From Halothiobacillus sp045689735 (GTDB taxonomy: Bacteria; Pseudomonadota; Gammaproteobacteria; Halothiobacillales; Halothiobacillaceae): DNA of 64,000 nucleotides. The first letter of the stretch is position 1; each line of letters opens with the position of its first letter. This document shows positions 34,262 to 42,813 of this stretch, one piece after another. The stretch is from contig NZ_CP142685.1 in assembly GCF_045689735.1 (NCBI RefSeq), positions 62,001 through 126,000 of the forward strand. Direction: 5' to 3'. The position numbers and the translations under genes are program-made. The notes under the pieces are model-generated. The model saw nothing but the letters and a program-made list of their open reading frames with translations, had not been told where the DNA came from and made no database searches.

Positions 34262-35296
34262 TTAGCCCATCCGATTGCGTAAGGCGATAGTGTTGGTGAA
34301 TACCCGTTGAATCACTCGCGGGTCATTCGGGTTATTGGGGTTGGTCGGTACGGCAAGGGTGAGGGTGACCTGAACCGCAGTTACCTGGCTCCAGTTGGTT
34401 ACGCTGGCGGCTGGTACAAAGCTGGTGCCGCCTTGCAGATAGCCAAGTTGCATGTTGGTGACGCCCCGAACGATTTCTTGTTCTTGCGGCTGCGCGTTGA
34501 CCTTGCCGCCACTACTAGAGACGCTGATGGTGGAGCGGAAGAGTGAGCAGTTTTGCGGCGTGCTGGCGGCGCAAGTGCCCAGCGCGTTATTGCCGATATA
34601 CCAGTAGCTGGCGTTCAGTTTGGCCAGCATGGCGTTGTTTTGGTAGGTGTAGGGGTTGCCGTTGGTGCTGGAGCAGTCAGTTGGAAAACCTAGCCCTTTT
34701 GAGCAGTTGCCCGGTGTGCCGGTGCCGGTATTGTGAACAACGGTCACATTACTGGCGTTATAGTTCGTAACCTGCAGGATCGTGGCTTGGTTGGGGTCGC
34801 AAACGATGACAATGTCACCATCCTGGAGATCAGGCTTCGGCTCGTTGAGTTTGAATTGAGCCGTGGTCGAGTTCGGCGCATCGACGCTATAGCCGCTGTC
34901 ACCAGCGCTCATCAGGGTGATGGAGTCGCTGTTGGTGGTGCGTTGCGTCGCCGCAGTGCCGGTCGCTACCGGTGCGGTTGCGCCGGCGGCATAGCCCTGT
35001 AGGGCATTGGCCCAATTAGCCCACCAGTCGGTGCCGCCATTGGCGGGGCTATTGTTCAGCACATTGGCGACATTGGTGTTGCCGCAACCGGTGAGCCCGG
35101 CCTGGCGAATATCGCGGGTGAGAAACTCAAAGGCGATGCGCGAACCATCCTGAACCTGAGCCAGTGCCTGATTACTGCGGTAGCTCTGCTGGTTCGAGAG
35201 CAGGACAGACACCACGCCGCCAATGACGATCAAGCCCAGCACCAGGGCAATCATCAGCTCGATGAGGGTGAAGCCTCGTTGAGCGGGGTGGTTCAT
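34262..35296 (-). CDS. pilW: Minor pilin PilW
   Basis: A 344-residue minor pilin with the class III leader QRG|FTLIELMIALVLGLIVIGG and the PilW pattern YRSNQALAQVQDGSRIAFEF followed by LTRDIRQAGLTGCG. It is the largest of the minor pilins, as usual, with several Cys in the globular part. The start overlaps the pilV stop by 4 bp, so translation is coupled. Confidence 0.92.
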   Translation of the reverse strand: MNHPAQRGFTLIELMIALVLGLIVIGGVVSVLLSNQQSYRSNQALAQVQDGSRIAFEFLTRDIRQAGLTGCGNTNVANVLNNSPANGGTDWWANWANALQGYAAGATAPVATGTAATQRTTNSDSITLMSAGDSGYSVDAPNSTTAQFKLNEPKPDLQDGDIVIVCDPNQATILQVTNYNASNVTVVHNTGTGTPGNCSKGLGFPTDCSSTNGNPYTYQNNAMLAKLNASYWYIGNNALGTCAASTPQNCSLFRSTISVSSSGGKVNAQPQEQEIVRGVTNMQLGYLQGGTSFVPAASVTNWSQVTAVQVTLTLAVPTNPNNPNDPRVIQRVFTNTIALRNRMG

Positions 35297-35781
35297 AGCA
35301 TTGCCCTCGTGGTGATGGTGGTGAGCCCGGTGTTATCCGTACCGCCGGAGTTAGTGCCCATGCGGCTTTCATCGAAGGTGACGGTGATGGTGCAGTCGCC
35401 CGCTGCGCTGCAATTGACATTGCCGGTGGTGCTGGCCAGAGCACCCAGGTTTTGCCCGAGCTGGTTGCACCAGGTGTTGAGCTGGGTTTGCGCCAGGGTG
35501 CCCGTGGTGGTCGGGCAGGCGTCGGCCTTGAGCGGGGAACTGGTGTTGTACGAGCCATTGAGCGCGTTGCTGCGATCAGCGCGCATGGCGTCGAGAATCG
35601 AGTAGCTGGCCACCACGGCCATGCTGCGCGACATGGCGCTGTTGTTGGTCGAGAGTGCCTTGGCTTGCAGCGCGGCAATGCCGAGAAACCCAATCGAGAG
35701 AATGAGCACGGCAATGAGCACTTCGATCAGGCCGACACCGTGTTGAGCTTGCCGGGGCAAGTGGTTATTTGCAGCTTGCAC
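35293..35781 (-). CDS. pilV: Minor pilin PilV
   Basis: A 162-residue minor pilin with leader ending HG and processed part VGLIEVLIAVLILSIGFLGIAALQ, the PilV type. The conserved MAVVASYSILDAMRADR follows. It overlaps fimU at its start by 17 bp and pilW at its end by 4 bp, so the operon is tightly packed here. Confidence 0.9.
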   Translation of the reverse strand: MQAANNHLPRQAQHGVGLIEVLIAVLILSIGFLGIAALQAKALSTNNSAMSRSMAVVASYSILDAMRADRSNALNGSYNTSSPLKADACPTTTGTLAQTQLNTWCNQLGQNLGALASTTGNVNCSAAGDCTITVTFDESRMGTNSGGTDNTGLTTITTRAML

Positions 35782-36298
35782 TGGGGCCTCCTGTGGCGCA
35801 ATTGGCGTTGTCGGTACAGGTGGAGACCACGGAACCCGCGGTCAGGTAGATGCACCGATGGGTGTTGCTGGAAATCTGGCTGGTGTAAATATCGGCCACC
35901 AACCCGGTGTAAGGCGCGGTGGTGGCGGTGCCGGGTGTGGCCAGCCCTTGAGCGCGGAAGCTCAGTGCCTTGACATTCTGGATGTCGATGACGCCGGGTT
36001 GAATGCCGGTAATGCCGGTTTGAATGGTAGTGGCGTTGGCCGGTACCACGGCGCAGGTGCTGGTGGCGCAGACATTCACATCGGTATTGCGCTTGACGGC
36101 TTCCGCCCGCGCCATCATGAGGTTGTTGACCAGACTATTGGCGCTGGCGCTCAGCTTGTTGCTGACGGTGAGGTAGGTAAAGCTCGGGATGGCGATGGCG
36201 AGCAGAATGGCGGCCACCACGAGGGTGACCATCAGTTCGATGATGGTGAACCCGTGCTGGCGGGCTGCGTGGCGGCGGTGGCTGAGGCGGTGGTACAT
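35765..36298 (-). CDS. fimU: FimU/GspH-type minor pilin, first gene of the minor pilin operon
   Basis: A 177-residue GspH-domain minor pilin with leader ending QHG and processed part FTIIELMVTLVVAAILLAIAIPSF, then ARAEAVKRNTDVNVC. It is the first gene of the operon fimU-pilV-pilW-pilX-pilY1-pilE. In Pseudomonas the same operon is activated by AlgR, and an AlgR-like regulator is encoded 18 kb away. FimU or FimT naming is by position. Divergent from map across about 180 bp, which should hold the operon promoter. Confidence 0.86.
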   Translation of the reverse strand: MYHRLSHRRHAARQHGFTIIELMVTLVVAAILLAIAIPSFTYLTVSNKLSASANSLVNNLMMARAEAVKRNTDVNVCATSTCAVVPANATTIQTGITGIQPGVIDIQNVKALSFRAQGLATPGTATTAPYTGLVADIYTSQISSNTHRCIYLTAGSVVSTCTDNANCATGGPSASCK

Positions 36299-36480
36299 GC
36301 CGGTGAACTTCCCTTTTTGGACGGCCTTATCAAATCATGGCGCCGGGTGCGAGGCGAGAGGCTTGCCGATGAACGGTGGTTTGCGGCGGATGAGCGGTCG
36401 ATTCGGGCGCGCGCCGGTGGTTCCGGGTGTTGTTTGTTACACTGCGTGGATGTTTTTGCGCCGCCCGCGAAAGGTTATCT

Positions 36481-37263
36481 ATGCCGATTGAGTTGAAAAC
36501 TGCCGAGGAAATCGAGGCGATCCGTACTGCCAGCCAGCTGGCCACCGAGGTGTTGAACCTGTTACGCCCGCTGGTCGTCGCCGGGGTGACGACGGAGGAG
36601 CTCAATGCCGTGGCGCATCGGCACATCACCGAGGTGCAGGGCGGCGTGCCGGCGACGCTGGGTTATCACGGCTTTCCCAAATCGATCTGCACCTCGCTGA
36701 ATCATCAGGTGTGCCACGGTATTCCCGGCGCGCGCAAGTTGGTCAATGGCGATATGTTGAATATCGATGTGACGGTCATCAAAGAGGGCTGGTTTGGCGA
36801 TACTTCGGCGATGTACTGCGTGGGCACGCCTTCGATTCGCGCCCGGCGGCTGATCGAGGTGACTTATGAGGCGATGATGCGCGGCATTGAGGCGGTGCGG
36901 CCGGGCGCGACCCTGGGCGATATTGGCCACGCCATTCAGAAAACCGCCGAGGCGCAGGGGTTTTCGGTGGTGCGCGAGTATTGCGGGCATGGGCTGGGGC
37001 GAAATTTCCACGAAGATCCGCAGATTCTGCATTACGGTAAACCCGGTGAGGGGCTGCGGCTGGAGCCGGGGATGGTGTTTACCATCGAGCCGATGATCAA
37101 TGCGGGCAAGCGCGAGATCAAGTTGCTCAACGATGGCTGGACGGTAGTGACCAAGGATCACTCCCTGTCGGCGCAATGGGAGCATACGGTGGCGGTGACG
37201 GAAACCGGCGTCGATATTCTGAGCGGCGATGCGCGCCCGGCGGCGATGCGTGGCGTGGACTGA
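36481..37263 (+). CDS. map: Type I methionine aminopeptidase
   Basis: Removes the initiator Met from nascent proteins. The 260-residue product has all five metal ligands in order: Asp in NIDVTVIKEGWFGD and its second Asp, His in YCGHGLGRNFHEDP, Glu in FTIEPMINAGK and Glu in WEHTVAVTETG. ATG 36481 (MPIELKTAEEIEAIR) is chosen as the conserved N-terminus, with AAAGG 7 nt ahead, although the frame opens at 36427. It is followed after 3 bp by glnD, as in E. coli. Confidence 0.96.
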   Translation: MPIELKTAEEIEAIRTASQLATEVLNLLRPLVVAGVTTEELNAVAHRHITEVQGGVPATLGYHGFPKSICTSLNHQVCHGIPGARKLVNGDMLNIDVTVIKEGWFGDTSAMYCVGTPSIRARRLIEVTYEAMMRGIEAVRPGATLGDIGHAIQKTAEAQGFSVVREYCGHGLGRNFHEDPQILHYGKPGEGLRLEPGMVFTIEPMINAGKREIKLLNDGWTVVTKDHSLSAQWEHTVAVTETGVDILSGDARPAAMRGVD

Positions 37264-37266
37264 CTT

Positions 37267-39879
37267 GTGGTGAGCCTGCCTGCTTCTCGCCCGATCTCTG
37301 CCACGCAACAGGCCGCGCTTGAGGCAATGCGCGCGTGCCGGACGGCGTGGCGCGCCGCGCTGGCGGCACCGGACGGCGCGGCGGCGTTTTTGCGCGCACA
37401 TACGGCGGCCATCGATGCCGTGCTGCGCGCACTCTGGCCGGAATCCGCCCCAGCGGGCGCTGCGCTGGTGGCGGTCGGTGGCTATGGTCGAGGCGAGCAG
37501 TTCCCGTATTCCGATGTGGACTTATTGGTCTTGCTCGAACCAGAGATAGACGCCGGCTGGGTTCACGATCTGTTGCATCCCCTGTGGGATACGGGGCTGG
37601 TGATCGGCCATGCGGTGCGCACGCTGGATGAGTGCGGCGCGGCGGCGCGCGACGATGTGACGGTGTATACCAACTTGCTTGATGCGCGGTTGCTCTGCGG
37701 CGATGGAGCGTTGTTCGCGGCACTGGTCGAGCGGGTGCGGAGCAATGACTGGGCGCAGGACTGGTCGTTTTTTCAGGCAAAAACCGCAGAGCAGGCACTG
37801 CGCTATCAGGCGTTCGATGAGGTCGGTGAGAAAATCGAGCCGAATATCAAGGAGAGCCCGGGCGGCCTGCGGGATTTGCATAGTCTGCGTTGGGTCTGTC
37901 ACCGCATCGCGGGCGCGGGCACGCTGGATGCGATGCGCGCGGCCGGGATCCTGGGCGATGCGGAATGGCAGGCGCTGACGACGGCGGAGGCGTTTTTGAG
38001 TGCGGTGCGGATCGGCCTGCATGCACTGGCGGATCGGGCGGAGGAACGCTTGCTGCTGATGCACCAAAAGACCTTGGCCGCCGCCTTTGGGTATGTGGAC
38101 GAGGCGAATGAAAACCGGGCCGTCGAGCAGTTCATGCAGCGGTATTTCCGTAATAGCCTGACCATCGAGCGGCTCAATCAGGTGTTGATGCAGCAGCTTC
38201 GGGAGCAGCTCGATCCGCATCCCAATCGACGCATTGTGCCGATCAATCCCCGCTTTCAGGTGCGCGGGGCATATCTGGAAACCACGGATGCGCAGGTGTT
38301 CATGCGGACGCCGACGGCGATTCTGGAGCTGTTTCTGCTGCTGGCGGAACGGCCGACCCTGCTCGGCCCTTCGGCGGCGACGGCGCGCCAGCTGCGGGCG
38401 AATCTTTCGGTGATCGATGAGGGGTTCCGCAAGAACCGGCAGGCGCAACAGTTGTTTCTCGCCATCGTTCAGGCGGATCGGGGCGTGTATCGGGCGCTCA
38501 AGGCGATGAATCTCAACGGGGTGCTGGCGGCGTATTTGCCGGCTTTCGGTGCGATTGTCGGCTTGATGCAGTTTGATCTGTTCCATGCCTTCACGGTGGA
38601 TGCGCACACGCTGTTGGTGGTGCGGAATCTGCGGCGGTTTTCACGGCCGGAATTCGCGCATGAGCAGCCGCTGGCCAGCGAGATTTTTACGCGCGTGGAG
38701 CGGCCTTGGGTGTTATATCTCGCGGGCTTGTTCCATGACATCGCCAAAGGGCGCGGCGGCGATCATGCGGTGTTGGGCGCGGTGGATGCCCGCGCGTTCG
38801 CCCGGCAGCATCGGCTGTCGGAGGCAGATACCGAGCGCATGGCCTGGTTGGTCGAGCAGCATTTGTTGATGTCGTTTACCGCGCAGCGGCGGGATATCGA
38901 AGACCCGGCCATCATCGAAGTCTTTGCCCGGCAGGTCGGCAGTGTGGCGCGGCTGGACGATCTGTATCTGCTCACCGTGGCCGATATTCGCGCCACCCAT
39001 CCGAATCTGTGGAATTCCTGGCGTGCCGCCTTGCTGCGCCGCCTCCATCAGCTCAGCAGCGTGTGGCTTGAACAAGGCGAGCGCCAAACCCGCAATGAGC
39101 GGCAAATCATCCTGCAAACCCGCGAAGAGTCGCTGGCCGAAGGGGTGCGGCAGGCGCTGCCCGCCGAGGCTTTGCGCGCCTGGCTCGACCGGTTGCCGGA
39201 CGATTATTTCTTGCGGATGGATCCGGAACCGATCGTGCGACACGCGACGCTGGCGCTGACGAATCCGCTGCCGCTGGTGTCGATCAGCGCAGCGCCCGCC
39301 CAAACCGCGACCGAAATTTTAGTGATTGCGCCTACTTCCCCAGGATTTTTTGCCCGGCTCGTCGCCGAACTCGACCGCAACAGTTTGAATGTGCAGTCGG
39401 CGCATATGACGCTGCTGGCGGGGCATCCCGACGGGGTCGATTGCGCCCTGTTCGAGTTTTTTGTGCTCAATCAACAAAATGCGGCCGAGCTGGACGGCTG
39501 GACGCGCGCGACGCTGCATGATCGTCTGCTGCAGCGGATCGCTGACCCATCCACCCAGGTGCCTCGGTTGCGGCGGCGGATCTCGCCGCAAATGGCGAGC
39601 CTCGATGTACGCACCGAGATCCGGATCGTGCCGGATACGGCGCGCGGCCAGACGACGGTGCATATCAGCACCAAGGATCGACCGGGGTTGCTCGCGGACT
39701 TGACGGCAACGCTCGCCGAACAGGGGCTGGTGTTGCGCCACGCGCGCATCAGCACCCTGGGCGAGCGGGCGGAAGATGTGTTCGATCTCGTCGGCCGGGC
39801 AAGCCAGGCGGTGGAGCCGACGCAGTACGAACCCCTGGAAACGGCACTGCGTCACGCCATTCTTGCGGGGGCGGAGTGA
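37267..39879 (+). CDS. glnD: PII uridylyltransferase/uridylyl-removing enzyme
   Basis: Senses glutamine and adds or removes UMP on PII proteins, controlling nitrogen assimilation. The 870-residue product has the nucleotidyltransferase domain (VAVGGYGRGEQFPYSDVDLL, GG...DxD), the PII-UR/GlnE region, the HD hydrolase (YLAGLFHDIAKGRGGDH) and two C-terminal ACT domains (TSPGFFARLVAELDRNSLNV; STKDRPGLLADLTATLAEQG). The start is GTG 37267, close behind map. It links to gltB further along the window in nitrogen metabolism. Confidence 0.96.
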   Translation: MVSLPASRPISATQQAALEAMRACRTAWRAALAAPDGAAAFLRAHTAAIDAVLRALWPESAPAGAALVAVGGYGRGEQFPYSDVDLLVLLEPEIDAGWVHDLLHPLWDTGLVIGHAVRTLDECGAAARDDVTVYTNLLDARLLCGDGALFAALVERVRSNDWAQDWSFFQAKTAEQALRYQAFDEVGEKIEPNIKESPGGLRDLHSLRWVCHRIAGAGTLDAMRAAGILGDAEWQALTTAEAFLSAVRIGLHALADRAEERLLLMHQKTLAAAFGYVDEANENRAVEQFMQRYFRNSLTIERLNQVLMQQLREQLDPHPNRRIVPINPRFQVRGAYLETTDAQVFMRTPTAILELFLLLAERPTLLGPSAATARQLRANLSVIDEGFRKNRQAQQLFLAIVQADRGVYRALKAMNLNGVLAAYLPAFGAIVGLMQFDLFHAFTVDAHTLLVVRNLRRFSRPEFAHEQPLASEIFTRVERPWVLYLAGLFHDIAKGRGGDHAVLGAVDARAFARQHRLSEADTERMAWLVEQHLLMSFTAQRRDIEDPAIIEVFARQVGSVARLDDLYLLTVADIRATHPNLWNSWRAALLRRLHQLSSVWLEQGERQTRNERQIILQTREESLAEGVRQALPAEALRAWLDRLPDDYFLRMDPEPIVRHATLALTNPLPLVSISAAPAQTATEILVIAPTSPGFFARLVAELDRNSLNVQSAHMTLLAGHPDGVDCALFEFFVLNQQNAAELDGWTRATLHDRLLQRIADPSTQVPRLRRRISPQMASLDVRTEIRIVPDTARGQTTVHISTKDRPGLLADLTATLAEQGLVLRHARISTLGERAEDVFDLVGRASQAVEPTQYEPLETALRHAILAGAE

Positions 39880-40538
39880 CGGCGCCGACCGATCGCGCGG
39901 AGGTTGTCTCGGCACCGAGTGAGCCGTGGCGAGTGCTCGATCAAACGCCGGATTACCTCATTATCCGCAAGCCGGATCGCCTGTTGTCGCAACCAGGCGT
40001 CGGCCCCAATAAAACCGATAGCCTGATCACCCGCGTGCAGGCAGAATATCCGGAAGCGCTGATCGTGCATCGGCTGGACTGGGACACCTCCGGGCTGATG
40101 GTGCTGGCGCGCAGCAAGGCCGCGCATCGGGCGTTGTCGATCGAATTCCAGGAGCGGCGCACCGAAAAACGCTACCGCGCGCGGGTCGATCGGCCGATCG
40201 ACCCGGCGGAAGGCTGGATCGACCGCCCGATTGGCATCGATCGGGCGCATCGCCCGCGTTCGAAAATCGATGTCGAACGGGGGCGACCCGCGCAGACGCG
40301 CTACGCCGTGACGGCTTGGGATGAGCAGGCCGCCTGGCTCGACTTGTGGCCGATCACCGGGCGCTCGCATCAATTGCGGGTGCATTTGCTCTCGATCGGA
40401 CACCCCATTCAGGGCGACACGCTCTATCACCCCGAGGCGGCACGCCATCCCCGGCTGATGCTGCACGCGGAGTATCTGGCCTTTGCTGACCCTCGCAGCG
40501 GTGACTGGCGGGTTTATGAGGATCGGGCGCCGTTTTAG
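39876..40538 (+). CDS. rluA: RluA-family pseudouridine synthase
   Basis: Isomerises uridine to pseudouridine in structured RNA. The 220-residue protein has the catalytic motif VHRLDWDTSGLMVLAR with Asp, ITGRSHQLRVHLLSIGHPI and LMLHAEYLAF. It lacks an N-terminal S4 domain, and its length fits RluA proper (23S U746 and tRNA U32) rather than RluC/D, so the symbol is tentative. GTG 39876 overlaps the glnD stop, implying translational coupling in a map-glnD-rluA operon. Confidence 0.82.
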   Translation: MTAPTDRAEVVSAPSEPWRVLDQTPDYLIIRKPDRLLSQPGVGPNKTDSLITRVQAEYPEALIVHRLDWDTSGLMVLARSKAAHRALSIEFQERRTEKRYRARVDRPIDPAEGWIDRPIGIDRAHRPRSKIDVERGRPAQTRYAVTAWDEQAAWLDLWPITGRSHQLRVHLLSIGHPIQGDTLYHPEAARHPRLMLHAEYLAFADPRSGDWRVYEDRAPF

Positions 40539-40626
40539 GAGAGGCTTGTTCCAGTCCTCGGGGGAGATGCGTCAACCGCATGGGCGGGCGCGCATTCTCG
40601 TGCGGTTGTACGCGCTTGAATGCGGT

Positions 40627-41541
40627 TTAATGCGGCTTCGAGCCGCTGTCTTTGTACATCAATTGGGTGATTTGTTCGGAGACGAGTCCGATCAGGAAAA
40701 TGGTGATCGAGGCGCTCCACAGGAACACGCTGGCCAGCGAGAGCCGGTTGAATTCACTGTAGGTGTAAATGTAATAGCCCAGGCCGACGATCAGGTGGAG
40801 CAGCGCCACCGGTAAAAACAGTTTGAGCGGTGAATACAAGGTGCCGATTTTGAAAATGATCAGCAGAAACCGCAGGCCGTCCCTGAGCAGGCGAATGTGG
40901 CTTTTGCCAATCCGTTTGGCGGCATTGATCGGCAGATACGCCACCCCGTAGCCCGCACGGAAGAACGCCATGGTGGAGGTGGTGGGGTAGGAGAAGCCAT
41001 TGGGCAGGAGGTAGAGAAATTCGCGGAATTTTTCGGCGCGCACGGCACGGAAGCCGGAGGTGAGATCTTCGATTTTCTGCCCGGTCATCCACGAGGCGAG
41101 CGCGTTATAAAACCGATTGGCGAGCCCCCGTCCGAGGCTGGCTTGTGAGCCGGCCTGGCGGGCGCCGACGACCATGTCGAACCCTTCGGCCATTTTTGCC
41201 AGAAAGCGGGGGATGTCGGCGGGGTCGTGCTGCCCGTCCGCATCCATGAAGACGAGGATTTCGCCCTGCGCCCGCCGCGCGCCGGTTTTGATGGCGGCGC
41301 CGTTGCCGAGGCTGTGGGCGTGGCTGATGACGGTGGCACCTGCGGCGGCAGCCAGGGCGGCGGTGTCGTCGGTCGAGCCATCGTTCACCACCAGAATTTC
41401 TGCGGCGGGGAATTGGGCGCGAATGCGCGCAACGGTGTTGCCCACGGCACCGGCTTCATTTTTGGCCGGCAGGATGATCGAGAGTTCGGCCGCGGTGCGT
41501 GTGGAGAAGTCGGCGGGGGCTGGCGGAAAAGAATGGGGCAT
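40627..41541 (-). CDS. Family 2 glycosyltransferase (DPM1/GtrB-like)
   Basis: A 304-residue GT-A fold transferase with LSIILPAKNEAGAVGNTVAR, EILVVNDGSTDDTAAL and the metal motif VFMDADGQHDPADIP. Two C-terminal membrane segments (LKLFLPVALLHLIVGLGYYI and SVFLWSASITIFLIGLVSEQ) place it in the polyprenyl-phosphate sugar transferase group (GtrB/dolichol-phosphate-mannose synthase-like). ATG 41541 is preferred to 41559 because AAGGATC lies 7 nt upstream. Sugar donor unknown. Confidence 0.87.
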   Translation of the reverse strand: MPHSFPPAPADFSTRTAAELSIILPAKNEAGAVGNTVARIRAQFPAAEILVVNDGSTDDTAALAAAAGATVISHAHSLGNGAAIKTGARRAQGEILVFMDADGQHDPADIPRFLAKMAEGFDMVVGARQAGSQASLGRGLANRFYNALASWMTGQKIEDLTSGFRAVRAEKFREFLYLLPNGFSYPTTSTMAFFRAGYGVAYLPINAAKRIGKSHIRLLRDGLRFLLIIFKIGTLYSPLKLFLPVALLHLIVGLGYYIYTYSEFNRLSLASVFLWSASITIFLIGLVSEQITQLMYKDSGSKPH

Positions 41542-41574
41542 GGGGCGATCCTTCGTCACTGCCCGGGCGCAGGG

Positions 41575-42333
41575 TTAGCCCGGTTTGCCAAAATGTTGCG
41601 CCAGCCGCGCGAGTTTTTCCGCCATGCTGAGTTCGGCGGTGCCCGGCTCGTTCGAGGCAGCGGCGGCAGCGGGCGGCGTGCTTGGCCGCGCATCGTCGGT
41701 GCGCGGCGGACGGGGTTTCTGGCGCGGTCGTTTGGGTTTTGCGGGGCGGTTATCGGCCTCAGCGGCGGGTTCGGCTGCTGGAGTCTGCGCTTCGACCGGC
41801 GTTCGGCGGGGCGCGCGACGCGGGCGACGGGCTGGGGCGGGCGCTTCGTCTGCCGAGTCTTCGGCCGGCGCCGGTCGGTTGGCTGCCCGCGCGGCGGTAA
41901 TGGCGGCAATCTGTGCCTCGGCATGGGCGCGCGCGGCGTCATCGATGGCTTCGGCGGGTTCGCCCAGGAGGTCGATGCGGTGGCTGTTGTGTCGCACGCC
42001 GTAGTGGTAGGACAGCCGCGAGGTGTAGAACTTGATGCCTGCCCGGATGGCGTGGCTGTTCAATCCATCCAGCGCGGCGGGCCGGTTGGCCAGCATCTGC
42101 TTGAGAATGCCGATGGCCAGCGGTTTGACGGCGCGCGGGTCTTTGAAGAAAGCCTGCGGCCAAGCCTCGATGAATTTCGCCACGATGCTGTGCGGCGAGA
42201 CGCGCTTTTTGGCGGCGTTGTCGGCGGCTGGTGTCCCCGGCTCAGCCGATTCGGTCGCGGGCGGGAATTCGGGGGCTGAAACGGGCTCGACCGCCGTGAC
42301 CGGCGCGGACGATTCGGGAAGGTCGTTCATCAT
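41575..42333 (-). CDS. proQ: ProQ/FinO-domain RNA chaperone
   Basis: A 252-residue RNA-binding protein. The FinO/ProQ domain is visible as IVAKFIEAWPQAFFKDPRAV, KPLAIGILKQMLANRPA and GIKFYTSRLSYHYGVRHN, the last carrying the conserved surface for RNA 3' ends. An acidic N-terminal arm and a long disordered Pro/Ala/Arg-rich tail follow, with basic runs (RRPRRAPRRTP, KPKRPRQKPRPPR). It ends with a short helix MAEKLARLAQHFGKPG. ProQ binds sRNAs and mRNAs globally. The next gene on the strand is glycosyltransferase. Confidence 0.86.
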   Translation of the reverse strand: MMNDLPESSAPVTAVEPVSAPEFPPATESAEPGTPAADNAAKKRVSPHSIVAKFIEAWPQAFFKDPRAVKPLAIGILKQMLANRPAALDGLNSHAIRAGIKFYTSRLSYHYGVRHNSHRIDLLGEPAEAIDDAARAHAEAQIAAITAARAANRPAPAEDSADEAPAPARRPRRAPRRTPVEAQTPAAEPAAEADNRPAKPKRPRQKPRPPRTDDARPSTPPAAAAASNEPGTAELSMAEKLARLAQHFGKPG

Positions 42334-42378
42334 GAGAATCGGTGTTTTGGATGGGCAATCAACAAAATTGCGCCCAGC

Positions 42379-42813
42379 TTACCGGTTTAGCAGGTCATAC
42401 ACCACATCTGCCACCACATGGCCCGCAATATTGGCGATGACGACATCGGCGCCGACGCGATAATACTGATAGCCGGGGGGCAGCGGCTGCAGGCCGACAA
42501 TCACTTGCGGCGGCAAGGGTTCATAGGCATAGGGCGGGGGCCAGGGCGCGCCGCGCTTGAGTTTTTTGGCCTGACCCGGCGGCAGGCCATACCGATGCCC
42601 GGGCGGTCCATTGCGGCGATACCAATCCTGGATGTAGTACTGCTCGCGGGTCGAAAACTGGTAGAAGTCGTGCCCGCGCTCATCGTGCCGGTCATCATGC
42701 TGATCGTGACCATGACCGTGGCCCGCCCAAGGCGGGGGATCCGCGAAGGCGACACCGGCGCTGAGCATCAGCGCGAGCAGGCCAAGTACGGGCGTGAGCG
42801 CGGGGGATTTCAT
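42379..42813 (-). CDS. Exported His-rich RcnB-like protein
   Basis: A 144-residue periplasmic protein: signal peptide ending GVAFA, a His/Asp-rich segment (GHGHGHDQHDDRHDERGHDF) that could bind metal, then an RcnB-type domain (YIQDWYRRNGPPGHRYGLPP, GQAKKLKRGAPWPPPYAYEP, YQYYRVGADVVIANIAGHVV). RcnB in E. coli helps in Ni/Co homeostasis; many homologues are unstudied. ATG 42813 overlaps the ampG stop by 4 bp. It lies inside a 613-codon open frame that mostly reads through ampG in the wrong frame, so that long frame is not the gene. Confidence 0.8.
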   Translation of the reverse strand: MKSPALTPVLGLLALMLSAGVAFADPPPWAGHGHGHDQHDDRHDERGHDFYQFSTREQYYIQDWYRRNGPPGHRYGLPPGQAKKLKRGAPWPPPYAYEPLPPQVIVGLQPLPPGYQYYRVGADVVIANIAGHVVADVVYDLLNR

